DNA from: Bacillus glycinifermentans
GTDB lineage: Bacteria; Bacillota; Bacilli; Bacillales; Bacillaceae
Assembly (NCBI RefSeq): GCF_001042475.2
Contig: NZ_LECW02000045.1
Span: 496,001 to 560,000, forward strand
Direction: 5' to 3'
Length of the DNA: 64,000 nt
Below, piece by piece: positions 52,684-61,482 of the stretch; the stretch's first letter is position 1, and each line of letters opens with the position of its first letter. The notes beneath the pieces were generated by a model. That model saw only the letters and a list, made by a program, of their open reading frames with translations. It was not told where the DNA came from and searched no databases. A program made the translations under genes and the position numbers.

Positions 52684-53126
52684 AAGTGATGAACATTATC
52701 CATGACAGCATCGTAGACGGAGAAGGTTTGAGAACCGTTGTATTTTTGGCGGGCTGCCCGCACATGTGTGAAGGCTGCCACAATAAACAAAGCTGGAACA
52801 TCAACAACGGATTTGACATGACCATTGACGAAGTATTTGAGGAAATTATGACCAATCCTTTGACAAACGTGACCTATTCCGGCGGAGAACCGCTCTTGCA
52901 CACAGCTGAGCTGATCGAATTATCCAAGAAAATTAAACGGAACTCTGAAAAAGATATTTGGCTGTACAGCGGCTACACGTACGAACAGATTTTAAACAAC
53001 GACAAACACAGCGCGCTTTTGGAATATTGCGATGTGCTTGTGGACGGGCCGTTCGAGATCAAAAAGAGAGATTTGACATTGCTCTACAGAGGCAGTTCAA
53101 ATCAAAGAATCATCAAACTGTCATGA
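52680..53126 (+). CDS. nrdG: NrdD-activating radical-SAM protein NrdG
   Basis: A 148-residue iron-sulfur activase that generates the glycyl radical on NrdD. The radical-SAM cysteines are in GCPHMCEGCHNK (C-x3-C-x2-C) near residue 28, followed by TYSGGEPL for SAM binding. ATGA overlap with nrdD. Confidence 0.96.
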   Translation: MKVMNIIHDSIVDGEGLRTVVFLAGCPHMCEGCHNKQSWNINNGFDMTIDEVFEEIMTNPLTNVTYSGGEPLLHTAELIELSKKIKRNSEKDIWLYSGYTYEQILNNDKHSALLEYCDVLVDGPFEIKKRDLTLLYRGSSNQRIIKLS

Positions 53127-53133
53127 AGGAGAA

Positions 53134-53172
53134 AATCCCGGGCTTTTGGAATAAGTCCGGGATTGACTTCTT
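53134..53172 (+). terminator. Terminator after nrdG
   Basis: AATCCCGG (53134-53141) pairs with CCGGGATT (53157-53164), followed by GACTTCTTTT. Confidence 0.7.
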
Positions 53173-53268
53173 TTATAATAGCGTCATAATGAATATGAAA
53201 AGGGGTAAGACAAAAAAGAAAGCGTTTTATTTTTGGCGATAGAGACGACAAAGGGAGGAGAAGGCTGC

Positions 53269-54219
53269 ATGACGCAATCACCGATATTTTTACAGCCTGA
53301 ATTCACAGAAAGGATATGGGGAGGGACAAGTTTAAGGGAACATTTCAGCTATGACATCCCTTCTGATCTAACAGGTGAATGCTGGGCCGTATCCGCCCGA
53401 CCGGGCAGAGCGAATGTGGCGACCTCTGGGCCTTATCAAGGAAAAACGCTCGCCCAGCTTTGGGACGAGCACCGCGAACTGTTCGGCGGAACGGAAGGCG
53501 ACCGTTTTCCGCTGCTGACAAAAATTCTTGATGCCAGTCAAAACATGCCGGTGCAGGTTCATCCCGATGATCATGAAGCAGCAGAACATGAAAACGATGA
53601 ACCGGGAAAGGCGAAATGCTGGTATATCATCGAATGCAAAGAGAATGCCGAGATTGTATACGGTCACACCGCCAGAACGCGGACGGAGCTTGTCACGATG
53701 TTCCATAGCGGCGATTGGGAAACCTGCCTGAGACGGATCAAAATCAAACCGGGCGATTTTTATTACGTGCCGAGCGGAACGATCCATGCCCTTTGCGAAG
53801 GCACGCTTGCGCTTGAAACCGGACAAAACTCCGAAGCGGCGTACCGCGTCTATGATGATGACCGGACAGAGAGAAACGGAGAAAAGAGCGAACTCCATCT
53901 TGCACAGGCGATCGATGTCACAACCGTGCCGCATGTTGACGGATATACCGACGAGTCGACGGAAACCCAAAAAGGAATCACGATTAAAACGTTTGTAGAA
54001 GCGGAGTATTTTTCAGTATACAAATGGGAGATTGACGGATGCGCCGAACTGACGCAGGATCACCCTTTCTTCCTGTGCAGCGTCATTAAAGGAGACGCTA
54101 AACTGATTCAGGACGGTGAAGCGTACGGTATAAAAAAAGGAACAAACTTTATCCTGCCGGCTGAGACAAACGATTTTACCATAGAAGGATCGTGCGAATT
54201 GATTGTTTCACACATTTAG
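53269..54219 (+). CDS. manA: Mannose-6-phosphate isomerase ManA (Pmi)
   Basis: A 316-residue cupin isomerase converting mannose-6-phosphate to fructose-6-phosphate. Zinc ligands are in MPVQVHPDDHEAAEHEN near residue 100 and GTIHALCEGTLALETGQNSE near 175. Start at the ATG after GGGAGGAG; an in-frame upstream extension has no ribosome site. It lies before lytD, as pmi/yvyI does in B. subtilis. Confidence 0.94.
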   Translation: MTQSPIFLQPEFTERIWGGTSLREHFSYDIPSDLTGECWAVSARPGRANVATSGPYQGKTLAQLWDEHRELFGGTEGDRFPLLTKILDASQNMPVQVHPDDHEAAEHENDEPGKAKCWYIIECKENAEIVYGHTARTRTELVTMFHSGDWETCLRRIKIKPGDFYYVPSGTIHALCEGTLALETGQNSEAAYRVYDDDRTERNGEKSELHLAQAIDVTTVPHVDGYTDESTETQKGITIKTFVEAEYFSVYKWEIDGCAELTQDHPFFLCSVIKGDAKLIQDGEAYGIKKGTNFILPAETNDFTIEGSCELIVSHI

Positions 54220-54258
54220 AAAAAGCTTAGGCTGCCAAAAAGGCGCCTAAGCTTTTTT
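54220..54258 (+). terminator. Terminator after manA
   Basis: AAAAAGCTTAGGC pairs with GCCTAAGCTTTTT, ending in a T run. Confidence 0.88.
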
Positions 54259-54264
54259 TATTGT

Positions 54265-54291
54265 GAAAAAATCGTTTCGGGATGACGATAA
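54265..54291 (+). promoter_or_regulatory. SigD promoter of lytD
   Basis: GAAA (54265-54268), 15 bp, GACGATAA (54284-54291). The -10 is identical to that of flhO. B. subtilis lytD is SigD-dependent. Confidence 0.65.
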
Positions 54292-54344
54292 AAAAAGAAA
54301 GCGAGTTTCATATTTTAAGAGTCTCGGGTAGGGGGAAAGGATAC

Positions 54345-56978
54345 GTGAACAAAAACATCAAGAAAGCCGCTTTTTTCGCTGCCGGTCTGCTGATTATCCA
54401 GGCGGGATTTACAGCGAACCCTGCATTTGCAGCATATACGGATACTTCCGTATACAAAATTGAAACACCTAAAGAGTTCAGCAGTAAAACCGAGGCCGTA
54501 AAAGCAGCCGAAAAACTAACAAAAGATACGGGGTGGAAAGCCGGTACAAAAGAATCCGGAAAAAACGGCACGACATATGAACTGGCAACGGGCGGCATCG
54601 AAGGAGAAGCCAAAACGAAAGACCTGCTTCTTCAATTCGGGAAAACAACAGGCCTGAAGGGGATATACGCACCTGTTGGAAAGCAGGAACCTTTTGTACA
54701 AGCCGTATCCAAGGAATTTTCAGGAGAAACAAAGGCGAAGGAGCTCGCTCTCCAATTTGAAAAAGAAACCGGTCTGAACGCATCCTATGCATCATCCGGG
54801 AAACAAACGCCTTACGTCAAGATCGTCTCTGATCCAGTCAAAGGTGAAAGCCAAACAAAGTCCCTGTTGTCGCGTTTTGAAAAAGAGACAGGACTAAAGG
54901 GGACATACGTCCCGTACGGAGCGGGGCAGAACATGGTAAAGCTGACCTCCGGGGAAATAAGCGGGGAAAGCAAAGCGAAAACGCTGCTGTCGCAATTTGG
55001 AAAAGAGACCGCTCTGAAAGGATCGCTTCAGACTGTTAAAAAACAGGAAGTTCAATATAAAGTCGTAACAGGCGCCATACAGGGCGAAGCAAACGCCAAA
55101 AACCTGCTGAAGCAGTTTGAACAACAGGTGAAAATTAAAGGTTCCTACGAAGCAGCCGGCAGGCCCGAGCAGCTGTACAATGCAGTATCGGGATATTTCA
55201 ACGGTGAAAAAAGCGCCAAAAATGCTGCCGCGCAGATTAAAAACGGCACAGGCGTTTCCTCAAGCATTGAACGGGTGAAAAAAACGAGGTACTGGATCGT
55301 CAGCATGAAAAACGTGAACGGTCAGCAGCTCAACAAAATAAAAGCTTTTTTCAAAAAGAAAACGTGGCGCTACACGTCCTCAAAAGCGGGAACAAAGCAA
55401 GCAGCTTTCCAGATCGTCTCATCCCAGGTTGCAGCACAAAGTAAAGCAGCCGCGGGCGTCAACTTCTTTAAAGGCAAAAAGGTACAGGCCTCCGTTCAAA
55501 AAAACGGAACCAAAACGACGAGCCGCTACCGGATCGTCTCAGCCGAAACAGCCTCGCAAAGCCAAATGAAAAAAGGGCTTGATTTCTTTAGCGAAAACGG
55601 CGCTCCGGGAACAGCAGCTCAAACGGGAAAGAAAATCTACAGCCAATACAGACTGACATCTGAAGCCGTATTCGAACAAGAAAAAATAGCAAAAGCGCTC
55701 CGCTTTTTCCAAACGAACGGCATCAAAGCAGTTTCGGAAAAAACAGGACAGGTCTACAGCCAATACAAGCTGATGTCAGAAGCCGTCATCGGTCAGGACA
55801 AGCTGAACCAGGCCCTTAAGTTTTACAGCAAGAAAAATATCGCGGGCACCATCCGGCAAACAGGGAAATACGGCTACAGACAGTACAAGATTACCGCAAG
55901 CCGGATCACGAGCAAATCAAGCCTTGACAAAGGCATGAATTTTTTCAAAAAGAACGCTGTCAGCGCCTCTTACAGCACGAAAACGACAAGCCTGTACAAT
56001 GTCATTATTAACAAACAATTCACGGGCAAAGACCGAGCACAAGCCGCCGCCGGCGTAATCAAAAAGAATTACGGCTGGACGGCAAATATCGTAAAAATCA
56101 AAGACGGCCCGCAATTGATGACGACCGATTACGGAATCACGCTGAGCCAGATGATTGACAAACAGATGAAAGTCAGCCCGCAAACGGATGCCGCGGCATA
56201 TGTTTCATTAACATACATCAATACCGCGAACCAAACTGTGACTGCGGATGTTCTCAATGTCAGATCAAGCCCCCGCGTCACAAGCGGAAATATCATCGGC
56301 CAGCTTGAAAAAGGCGATAAGGTCAACATCATCTCACAAGAAAACGGCTGGGGGAAAATCCGGATGAACTGGAGAAACGCCAGCAGGGAAGAAGTCGAGA
56401 AATACGTCAATCCGGACAATTTCACACAAGACAGTTCGGCATACTTCCAATTTTTAAAGCTGTCGAAAACAGCCGGTTTGAACGCTGCAGAAGTCAATTC
56501 CAAAATCCTTTATAATAAAGGGATTTTAGCAGGAAAAGGCCAATCATTCATCGGTGCCGCGAGAACATACAGCATCAACGAACTGTATCTCATCTCACAC
56601 TCCCTCCTTGAAACAGGGAACGGCACCTCGCAATTGGCAAAAGGAACGACATTCAACGGCAAGAAGGTCTACAATATGTACGGCGTCGGAGCGTACGACA
56701 GCAACCCGCTCTACTACGGCGCAAAATACGCCTATGAACAAGGCTGGTTCACCCCGGAAGCCGCTATTATCGGAGGAGCCAAATTTATCGGCCAATCGTA
56801 TATTCACAATCCGGCCTACGAGCAAGACACGCTCTATAAAATGAGATGGTCGCCGAACGCCCTGCATCAATATGCGACAGACGTCGGCTGGGCTTCCAAG
56901 CAGGTCACCAGAATGTACAGTCTTTATACATTGCTTGATGATTATACGCTGTATTATGATGTGCCGGTTTATCGATAG
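54345..56978 (+). CDS. lytD: Cell-wall N-acetylglucosaminidase LytD
   Basis: An 877-residue secreted autolysin cleaving GlcNAc-MurNAc bonds, used in cell separation and motility. Signal peptide VNKNIKKAAFFAAGLLIIQ...AFA, then a long array of about 60-70-residue wall-binding repeats (recurring GESKAKTLLSQFGKETGLKG-type units, later QYRLTSEAV-type units). A bacterial SH3 domain follows near residues 630-675 (ADVLNVRSSPRVTSG). The glucosaminidase domain is at the C-terminus, with the likely catalytic Glu in SHSLLETGNGTS near 754. GTG start after AGGGGGAAAGG. Confidence 0.93.
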   Translation: MNKNIKKAAFFAAGLLIIQAGFTANPAFAAYTDTSVYKIETPKEFSSKTEAVKAAEKLTKDTGWKAGTKESGKNGTTYELATGGIEGEAKTKDLLLQFGKTTGLKGIYAPVGKQEPFVQAVSKEFSGETKAKELALQFEKETGLNASYASSGKQTPYVKIVSDPVKGESQTKSLLSRFEKETGLKGTYVPYGAGQNMVKLTSGEISGESKAKTLLSQFGKETALKGSLQTVKKQEVQYKVVTGAIQGEANAKNLLKQFEQQVKIKGSYEAAGRPEQLYNAVSGYFNGEKSAKNAAAQIKNGTGVSSSIERVKKTRYWIVSMKNVNGQQLNKIKAFFKKKTWRYTSSKAGTKQAAFQIVSSQVAAQSKAAAGVNFFKGKKVQASVQKNGTKTTSRYRIVSAETASQSQMKKGLDFFSENGAPGTAAQTGKKIYSQYRLTSEAVFEQEKIAKALRFFQTNGIKAVSEKTGQVYSQYKLMSEAVIGQDKLNQALKFYSKKNIAGTIRQTGKYGYRQYKITASRITSKSSLDKGMNFFKKNAVSASYSTKTTSLYNVIINKQFTGKDRAQAAAGVIKKNYGWTANIVKIKDGPQLMTTDYGITLSQMIDKQMKVSPQTDAAAYVSLTYINTANQTVTADVLNVRSSPRVTSGNIIGQLEKGDKVNIISQENGWGKIRMNWRNASREEVEKYVNPDNFTQDSSAYFQFLKLSKTAGLNAAEVNSKILYNKGILAGKGQSFIGAARTYSINELYLISHSLLETGNGTSQLAKGTTFNGKKVYNMYGVGAYDSNPLYYGAKYAYEQGWFTPEAAIIGGAKFIGQSYIHNPAYEQDTLYKMRWSPNALHQYATDVGWASKQVTRMYSLYTLLDDYTLYYDVPVYR

Positions 56979-56986
56979 GCTGGCAC

Positions 56987-57032
56987 AAAAAAGACCGGTC
57001 CTGATCCATTAGGAACAGGCCGGTCTTTTTTT
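56987..57032. terminator. Bidirectional terminator between lytD and tagB
   Basis: AAAAAAGACCGG pairs with CCGGTCTTTTTT, with an inner TCCT/AGGA stem. The tagB stop codon (57009-57011) lies in the loop region. Confidence 0.88.
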
Positions 57033-58172
57033 GCCTTCAAGCATCTGTTGTTCGATAAACTCGAGCAGCTTCCTGCTGGCATCGCCATGTGAATACTCAT
57101 TCCATTCATAAGAAAATCGTTTAATCTCTTCATGCACATGGTGAATGTTCTTTAGTTCTTCAAGAAGCATGCCGCGGGTAAGACAGGCTTTCCCCGGGAT
57201 CACCGCTTCATAGCCGTCAATCAGTCCGCGTTTTTTATCGTACTCTTTAAGATCATACGTGTAAAACAGCATCGGTTTATCCAGCAGGGCGTATTCGAAA
57301 GGGATCGAGGAATAATCCGATATCAGCACGTCGCTTGCATGCAGAAGATCCTTTAATGGAAGATCTGAAACGTCCTTGATCATGCCTTCATATTCCTCAA
57401 GTCCGACATGATTGCGAACGGCCGGGTGCAGCTTAACCCAAAGCAAAAATTCTCCCTTTAATTCTTCAGAGAGGTGCTCTTTTGAAAAAGGGAGTTTCAC
57501 GCTTGTCATATTATAGTCTCTGTACGTCGGCGCATAAAGGATGACCTTTTGGCCCGAAGTTTCCAAAGGGCGTGTCTCATCTTTAAAATACTGATCAGTC
57601 AGGGGAACGCCTGTCCGCAATATCTGCTCATCCTTTACACCGAATGAGCGCTTGAAAATGTCCGCCATCTTTTCCGATCCGACAGCGATATAGTCAAATG
57701 AGGCGTATACTTTTTTAAACCTCTTCATATCTGCGGGCGTTCTGCGGCGATTTCCGATATCCTCAAGGCCGAACTTCTTCAGCGCGCCGTTCGCATGCCA
57801 AATCTGGATGCATTTCGTCTGCGGCCGTTTGCGAAGCACGCTCGTCAGCAAAAAATAATTATCCGTAATCACGCATTTGCTTTTGAACATGCTGTAAACG
57901 GCCCGCATCAAATGAAAAGGATTTTTTTCATTGATAACGCATGATGAAACAGACGGGTATCCATTAGCAAGGGAAACCGCATGCCGGGTATACAGCACTT
58001 CCAATTCAAACGGACGGCCTGAGTCCTCATATTCATTTAGGAGCGCTCTTGCGTTATCCTGGAAGGAAACGAGAAGAACGGCTCTGTTTCGGGGCTTCAC
58101 CCATGTCAGCATAAAGCTGATCACCGAAAGGAAGCCGGAATAAAACATGGCGAGCAAAGATCGTATATTCAT
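57009..58172 (-). CDS. tagB: Teichoic acid glycerol-phosphate primase TagB
   Basis: A 387-residue membrane-associated enzyme adding the first glycerol-3-phosphate from CDP-glycerol to the ManNAc-GlcNAc-lipid unit. Landmarks of the CDP-glycerol transferase family: IWHANGALKKFGLED (catalytic His), ILYAPTYRDYN, LHPAV and ISDYSSIPFEYALLDKPMLFY. Second gene after tagA; its 3' end is inside the shared terminator. Confidence 0.95.
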   Translation of the reverse strand: MNIRSLLAMFYSGFLSVISFMLTWVKPRNRAVLLVSFQDNARALLNEYEDSGRPFELEVLYTRHAVSLANGYPSVSSCVINEKNPFHLMRAVYSMFKSKCVITDNYFLLTSVLRKRPQTKCIQIWHANGALKKFGLEDIGNRRRTPADMKRFKKVYASFDYIAVGSEKMADIFKRSFGVKDEQILRTGVPLTDQYFKDETRPLETSGQKVILYAPTYRDYNMTSVKLPFSKEHLSEELKGEFLLWVKLHPAVRNHVGLEEYEGMIKDVSDLPLKDLLHASDVLISDYSSIPFEYALLDKPMLFYTYDLKEYDKKRGLIDGYEAVIPGKACLTRGMLLEELKNIHHVHEEIKRFSYEWNEYSHGDASRKLLEFIEQQMLEGKKRPACS

Positions 58173-58191
58173 GATTCAGCCTAATCTCTTT

Positions 58192-58977
58192 CTATGCATC
58201 GATTTGTTTTGACCGCTCTTTCACCTGTTCAGGATAATAGCTCTGTTTTTGAACCTTTTCCTCCTTCAGAACAGTAAAAGCATATTTCGGGATATTGAGC
58301 ATCCGTTTCCATCTTGAAGGGTTTGTCAAAAGACGGTACAGCCATTCAAGGTTCAAGCGAATCAGGAAGTTCGGCGCGCGTTTTACCGTGCCGCTGAAAA
58401 CGTCGAAGCTTCCGCCAAGCCCGATTGCAATGGCCTGCGGAAACAGATGCTTATATTCATAAATAAACCTTTCCTGATGCGGGTAGCCAAGAGCTACGAA
58501 CACCATGTCAGGTTTGGCCTTCGCGATGCGTTTGGCCACCGCTTCTTTGTCCTGTGCATAGCCGTCTGAATATCCGACAATGCTGATGCCCGGGTATTCA
58601 GAAGAGATGCGGTCGACGACGGCTTGATTAACCTCTTTCTTCGCACCGTATAAAAAGATTCTTTTCTGTTTATCGTTGGCGATCTTCAGCAGGTTGACAA
58701 ACACATCATAGCCCGCAATTCTTGATTTTAACCGGTTATTCGTCAGCTTTGACATCATCACGACGCCGATGCCGTCGGGCAGTATAAAATCCGCTGCTGA
58801 CAAAACGTCGCAGTAGCTGCTGTCTTTTGCAGCTGCATATCCGATTTCAGGGTTGACGGTGGCGATATAAGCACCGACCCGCTGATTAATGTATGACTTC
58901 TCAAGATGATGCAAAAAGCCGGATAAATCGGCGTTTACATATGACAGGTTATAAATTCGCTCCGTTTGCAACATCAT
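58192..58977 (-). CDS. tagA: N-acetylmannosaminyltransferase TagA
   Basis: A 261-residue WecG/TagA/CpsF-type glycosyltransferase committing undecaprenyl-PP-GlcNAc to wall teichoic acid by adding ManNAc. Conserved TVNPEIGYAAAKDSSY, LPDGIGVVM (catalytic Asp), FLYGAKKEV and FVALGYPHQERF. First gene of tagAB, divergent from tagD. Confidence 0.95.
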   Translation of the reverse strand: MMLQTERIYNLSYVNADLSGFLHHLEKSYINQRVGAYIATVNPEIGYAAAKDSSYCDVLSAADFILPDGIGVVMMSKLTNNRLKSRIAGYDVFVNLLKIANDKQKRIFLYGAKKEVNQAVVDRISSEYPGISIVGYSDGYAQDKEAVAKRIAKAKPDMVFVALGYPHQERFIYEYKHLFPQAIAIGLGGSFDVFSGTVKRAPNFLIRLNLEWLYRLLTNPSRWKRMLNIPKYAFTVLKEEKVQKQSYYPEQVKERSKQIDA

Positions 58978-59100
58978 CTCCTCCTTCCGATATAAAAGTC
59001 CAATTTATATTTAAACGAAATGAAAATGTCTAAGAAAAACAACCAGCCCAAAAATTCCATCGGTCTAACGTATATTTTAACATAGATGATTCATAAAAGC

Positions 59101-59128
59101 TTAACAATATCTTTACAGCAGATTAAGA
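59101..59128. promoter_or_regulatory. PhoP-type TTNACA direct repeats between tagA and tagD
   Basis: TTAACA (59101), TTTACA (59112) and TTAAGA (59123) start exactly 11 bp apart, the period of PhoP boxes. In B. subtilis phosphorylated PhoP represses tagAB and tagDEF under phosphate starvation. The rest of the 400-bp divergent region is AT-rich without further features besides the tagD promoter. Confidence 0.6.
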
Positions 59129-59211
59129 TTTTTTACGCTGTCTTCAGACATCAGGCGAAACGGGACAAATCTTAAAACAAAATTTGGAATTTTATTTGCC
59201 ATTTACAATGC

Positions 59212-59240
59212 TTAACGTTTAATATGCAATGTGCTATAAT
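59212..59240 (+). promoter_or_regulatory. tagD promoter
   Basis: TTAACG (59212-59217), 17 bp, TATAAT (59235-59240). A TTTACA 10 bp further upstream may belong to the PhoP pattern. The start codon is about 130 bp downstream, so the transcript has a long leader. Confidence 0.6.
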
Positions 59241-59376
59241 AAATGATCAGTGAAGACATGCGGAAAAATTGTCTTTTTTAGTGAAGAGTATACGTGTTTT
59301 TCGGATAGAGAAATTTCGGAAAGTTAATCATAGTGGTTTTTGAACGTTATAGATTAGGAAGGAGAGTACATTTAAC

Positions 59377-59766
59377 ATGAAGAAAGTCATCACATACGGA
59401 ACATTCGATTTATTGCATTGGGGACATATCAAATTATTGGAACGCGCCAAACAGTTGGGCGATTATCTTGTCGTAGCGATTTCTACGGACGAGTTCAACC
59501 TTCAAAAACAGAAAAAAGCTTACCATAGCTATGAGCACCGCAAACTCATCCTGGAAACCATCCGCTACGTCGATGAAGTCATCCCGGAAAAAAGCTGGGA
59601 TCAGAAAGTCCAGGATGTTATCGACCATGATATTGACGTTTTTGTCATGGGGGATGACTGGGAAGGAAAATTTGATTTCTTAAAAGAACACTGTGAGGTC
59701 GTCTATCTGCCAAGAACAGAAGGAATTTCGACGACAAAGATCAAAGAGGAAATCGCCGGCCTGTAA
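59377..59766 (+). CDS. tagD: Glycerol-3-phosphate cytidylyltransferase TagD
   Basis: A 129-residue enzyme making CDP-glycerol from CTP and glycerol-3-phosphate, the donor for TagB and TagF. Nucleotidyltransferase motifs: GTFDLLHWGH (HxGH) at residues 8-17 and RTEGISTTKI near 112. Preceded by AGGAGAG; a strong hairpin follows it. Confidence 0.97.
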   Translation: MKKVITYGTFDLLHWGHIKLLERAKQLGDYLVVAISTDEFNLQKQKKAYHSYEHRKLILETIRYVDEVIPEKSWDQKVQDVIDHDIDVFVMGDDWEGKFDFLKEHCEVVYLPRTEGISTTKIKEEIAGL

Positions 59767-59790
59767 TGGAAAGAGAAATAGAGTTCTTTA

Positions 59791-59834
59791 AAGAAGTACT
59801 TTTCCTGAAAAAGGAAAAGTACTTCTTGTAATTT
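59791..59834 (+). terminator. Strong hairpin after tagD
   Basis: A perfect 15-bp stem (AAGAAGTACTTTTCC, 59791-59805, with 59813-59827) and a 7-nt loop, followed by GTAATTTT. It may terminate tagD transcripts or only attenuate into the next genes. Confidence 0.8.
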
Positions 59835-59892
59835 TGAGCTTGTTTAGCTATATTTGTATTGCACAAATTCCTATGGATAGAGGAGAAAATAA

Positions 59893-61434
59893 ATGAATAT
59901 AAATCGTTTATTTAACTTTAAACGAACTGAAAAAGAGGAAGATATCCTTCAAAAACATGGTTTTCAAGTATTAAATAGAGAAGCTTTAGAAGAGAAAAAA
60001 GAAGTGGCAGTAGTCGTTCCCGTCTACAATGCGGAAAAGTATCTCAAAGAAACGGTAGACTCGGTAATCAGACAAAATTTCGGTTTTCATCGTATATCTT
60101 TAATCTTGGTTGATGACTGTTCAACAGATCGTTCAAGGGAAATCCTGAACGAATATGCAGACCTTTATGAAAACATTACGGTCGTTCTTTTAGAAACCAA
60201 TACCGGAACGCCGGCTCACCCGAGAAACCTGGGAATCGAATTGGCGAATGCGAAATACATCACGTTTCTTGATGCAGACGACTGGTTTGCCCCGAATGGA
60301 ATTCTAAGTTTATATAAAATACTAGAAGAGAGTCAAGTCAACTACGCGGTAGGGAAAACCATTCAGGTTGAAGCAGGCGGTCAAAAAATAATCGGCAAAT
60401 ATGAATCTGTGAAGAAAAGACTGAATGTTTCTCCGCTTTCGATTCGGCACATTTTTTATCATCTTGGCCCGCGCGCGAGAATGATGCGCCTCGATTTTAT
60501 CAAGGAAAACAAGATCAGGTTTCCTGAAATGAAATTTGCGGAGGACAAGCAGTTTTTCATGGATGTTTTATTTAATTGCAGTGAAATTTCAACCACAACA
60601 GATCCTGTCTACTATCTGAACCGGTTGGATGAAAATAACGGTTCACTGACGAAACAGACAAACATTATAGAAAAAACAGATTCAAACATAGCCGTCATGA
60701 AATACGTTTTAAGTAAAAAACTGGACAAAGATATAGAGAAAATGGCTATTAACCGCCTGGTCGAATTCGATGCCATTACCCGTCTTTTTGACAGGCACCA
60801 TTTCTTAAAGAGCGAAAGCAAAGAAGAGTATTATGAAAAGTTCAAAGAAATTCTGGGGATCTTAAAGAAAACAAAATACGATATTTCCGAAACGTTTTTC
60901 AAGCCGATGCATAAAATCGCCTTTGATCTATTGAAAGAGAAACGGTATGACGAGATCGAACAATTATTCCGCTGGTCGAAAAAGGAGCCTAATAAAAAAA
61001 TCGTCATTAAAGGTGATACAGCTTACTATGAAGGCCCTTTAAAAGATGAAGCATATAAACTGATCGAAATACCGCTGTATGCAGAGGTAAACAGCCACGA
61101 ATTTATCGATGATGTATTTGTCATGAATTTTTCCGCTTATGGCAAACAAAGAGTCAATATAAACGGGATACAGTTTCAGCATAGGGAAAAAGCCAATATT
61201 GATCATGATTTCAACGTGAGTGCCGAAGCTGACGGTTCCTACAGCCTGAAGCTGACCCTTCAACAACTGGCTGACCTGCGCGCAGGTGGATATGTCATGT
61301 ATCTTGTGTATAATGATTATGAAAGAATTAATTTAATAAAGGATACAGATGTTAAATCTGAGAAAGACATCAATCAAAAATCGTACATTTTTTATAAAAC
61401 CGTAAAAGGCAATATTTCTTTGAAAATAAAGTGA
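59893..61434 (+). CDS. GT2 glycosyltransferase, TarS-like, in teichoic acid locus
   Basis: A 513-residue protein with an N-terminal GT-A domain of family 2: VAVVVPVYNAEKYL near residue 38, LVDDCSTDRSRE, and the DXD-type LDADDWF near 133. An acidic AEDKQFFMDVLF motif follows near 217. After a helical middle part comes a beta-rich C-terminal region (residues about 360-505). This layout resembles S. aureus TarS/TarP, which glycosylate wall teichoic acid. It occupies the place of tagE in B. subtilis 168, whose product is a different family (GT4). Acceptor (glycerol- or ribitol-phosphate polymer) unknown. Confidence 0.82.
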   Translation: MNINRLFNFKRTEKEEDILQKHGFQVLNREALEEKKEVAVVVPVYNAEKYLKETVDSVIRQNFGFHRISLILVDDCSTDRSREILNEYADLYENITVVLLETNTGTPAHPRNLGIELANAKYITFLDADDWFAPNGILSLYKILEESQVNYAVGKTIQVEAGGQKIIGKYESVKKRLNVSPLSIRHIFYHLGPRARMMRLDFIKENKIRFPEMKFAEDKQFFMDVLFNCSEISTTTDPVYYLNRLDENNGSLTKQTNIIEKTDSNIAVMKYVLSKKLDKDIEKMAINRLVEFDAITRLFDRHHFLKSESKEEYYEKFKEILGILKKTKYDISETFFKPMHKIAFDLLKEKRYDEIEQLFRWSKKEPNKKIVIKGDTAYYEGPLKDEAYKLIEIPLYAEVNSHEFIDDVFVMNFSAYGKQRVNINGIQFQHREKANIDHDFNVSAEADGSYSLKLTLQQLADLRAGGYVMYLVYNDYERINLIKDTDVKSEKDINQKSYIFYKTVKGNISLKIK

Positions 61435-61482
61435 AAAACGTTCTGCTAATTGGATTTGATAAAAGAGGAGTAGACTTATTTT

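Noticed and set aside
53368-53970. 200-codon open frame opposite manA
   Set aside because: Antisense to manA with no start signal or homology.
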